Shown here in pieces: positions 63,492-64,000 of a stretch of DNA of 64,000 nt. The first letter of the stretch is position 1. Each line of letters starts with the position of its first letter. Source of the stretch: Candidatus Hebobacterum abditum (lineage in GTDB: Bacteria > Armatimonadota > Hebobacteria > Hebobacterales > Hebobacteraceae); NCBI GenBank assembly GCA_029821875.1, contig JALGXW010000017.1, positions 1 to 64,000 of the forward strand, given 5' to 3'. Under the pieces are notes generated by a model. The model worked only from the letters and a program-made list of their open reading frames with translations. It was not told the origin of the DNA and did no database searches. A program made the position numbers and the translations under genes.

Positions 63492-63954
63492 AGGGGTCCA
63501 CCTCCTCCGGCCGGAGCTTCTTGCGCAGGTAGACCACGAAGTCGAAGGACTCGTAGCCCAAGCTCTCGTACAGCGCCATAGCCGCCGCGTCGTTGCGGTT
63601 GACAAGCAGGGAGGCCTGATAGGCTCCGAGTTCGGCCAAGGCGCGTTCGGCCTCTGCCATGAGTCGCCGCGCGATTCCCCGCCGTTGGTGAGCCGGACTC
63701 ACGGCCACCGCGCTCACCCATCCCCAGCGACCGTCCCAGGTCACGATCGCGGTACCCACGACGTCACCGTTGACCTCGGCCACCAGGAACGGGCCCGCGG
63801 CATTGTGAAGCTTGTAGGCAATTGCCGCCTCGCTTGTGCTGCCACGGTCGCCCCATCCCGCCGCCTCCCAGATTCTTTTGACCTGCGGGTAGTCGGAGGC
63901 GCGATAGCAGCGGATCGTCAGTTCGTCATCGCAGAGTCGAACAGGTTCCTTCAT
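63481..63954 (-). CDS. GNAT-family N-acetyltransferase
   Basis: This 157-aa protein has the acetyl-CoA signature in VSAVAVSPAHQRRGIARRLM and the NRNDAAAMALYESLGYESF segment common to RimI-like members. It starts at ATG 63954 after GGGAGC and is the first visible gene of the methyltransferase operon. The 46 bp to the window edge hold no recognisable gene. Confidence 0.88.
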   Translation of the reverse strand: MKEPVRLCDDELTIRCYRASDYPQVKRIWEAAGWGDRGSTSEAAIAYKLHNAAGPFLVAEVNGDVVGTAIVTWDGRWGWVSAVAVSPAHQRRGIARRLMAEAERALAELGAYQASLLVNRNDAAAMALYESLGYESFDFVVYLRKKLRPEEVDPCGH

Positions 63955-64000
63955 CGCTCCCTCATTCCTTTCTTCACGGCCGCCCACTCCAGCGCGGTCG

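Overview
The window is GC-rich, densely coding bacterial chromosomal DNA with no rRNA, tRNA, CRISPR array or intact mobile element that I could find. An OprO/P-type outer-membrane porin with an SLH-like N-terminus, a SurA/PpiC-type chaperone and a predicted beta-barrel protein point to a diderm. DUF4127 and DUF3866 proteins, many sugar-type TIM-barrel and Gfo/Idh/MocA proteins and two MalFG-type transporters resemble Armatimonadota or a neighbouring uncultured phylum. That placement is an impression from gene content, not a phylogenetic result.

Region 1 (0-5.5 kb) holds an XRE regulator, a DUF4127 protein and, divergently, a 1026-aa fusion of a PqqD-like domain, a radical SAM domain, an ArsM-like methyltransferase and a cysteine-rich DUF5714-like domain. 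This fusion is the best candidate in the window for undescribed chemistry. Region 2 (5.5-17.7 kb) has a GT-C-like membrane protein on the minus strand, then a long plus-strand series: Zn-dehydrogenase, LsrF-like aldolase/thiolase, Zn-dehydrogenase, fdhD, a three-subunit NAD-linked formate dehydrogenase (NuoE-, NuoF- and NuoG/FdhA-like), mobA and a class IV aminotransferase. Region 3 (17.8-29.2 kb) mixes an orphan 1314-aa BrxC/PglY/DUF6079-like ATPase, a TlpA-TPR protein, a 379-aa protein of unknown function, an MntP-like pump, a GNAT, a zinc-ribbon membrane protein, a MalFG permease pair without a binding protein, a small unknown protein and a nitroreductase.

Region 4 (29.4-38.9 kb) contains a complete pstSCAB-phoU operon, a Gfo/Idh/MocA oxidoreductase with an isochorismatase-family hydrolase, and a complete sugar ABC transporter (binding protein plus two permeases, ATPase elsewhere). 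Region 5 (39-40.4 kb) is infC-rpmI-rplT with a consensus promoter, a probable AUC start on infC and a strong terminator. Region 6 (40.4-50 kb) has small membrane proteins, a TIM-barrel/DUF3866/NUDIX operon, a PpiC-type isomerase, a Gfo/Idh and TIM-barrel pair, and the porin. Region 7 (50-56.6 kb) has a ThiF/MoeB-like protein, two lipoproteins (one ModA-like), an MFS exporter, an amidohydrolase, and a ClC protein that has lost both key glutamates. Region 8 (56.6-64 kb, minus strand) has a cobalamin-binding protein coupled to an octopine/nopaline-dehydrogenase-family protein, an MscS channel, a 344-bp gap with an IS200/IS605-like hairpin, and a GNAT plus three overlapping SAM methyltransferases.

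Three promoters share the layout TTGACA-18 nt-TATACT, and a fourth is TTGACA-17 nt-TATATT, so the housekeeping sigma factor apparently uses the canonical consensus. Non-ATG starts (GTG, TTG, a probable ATC) and 4-bp start/stop overlaps are common.
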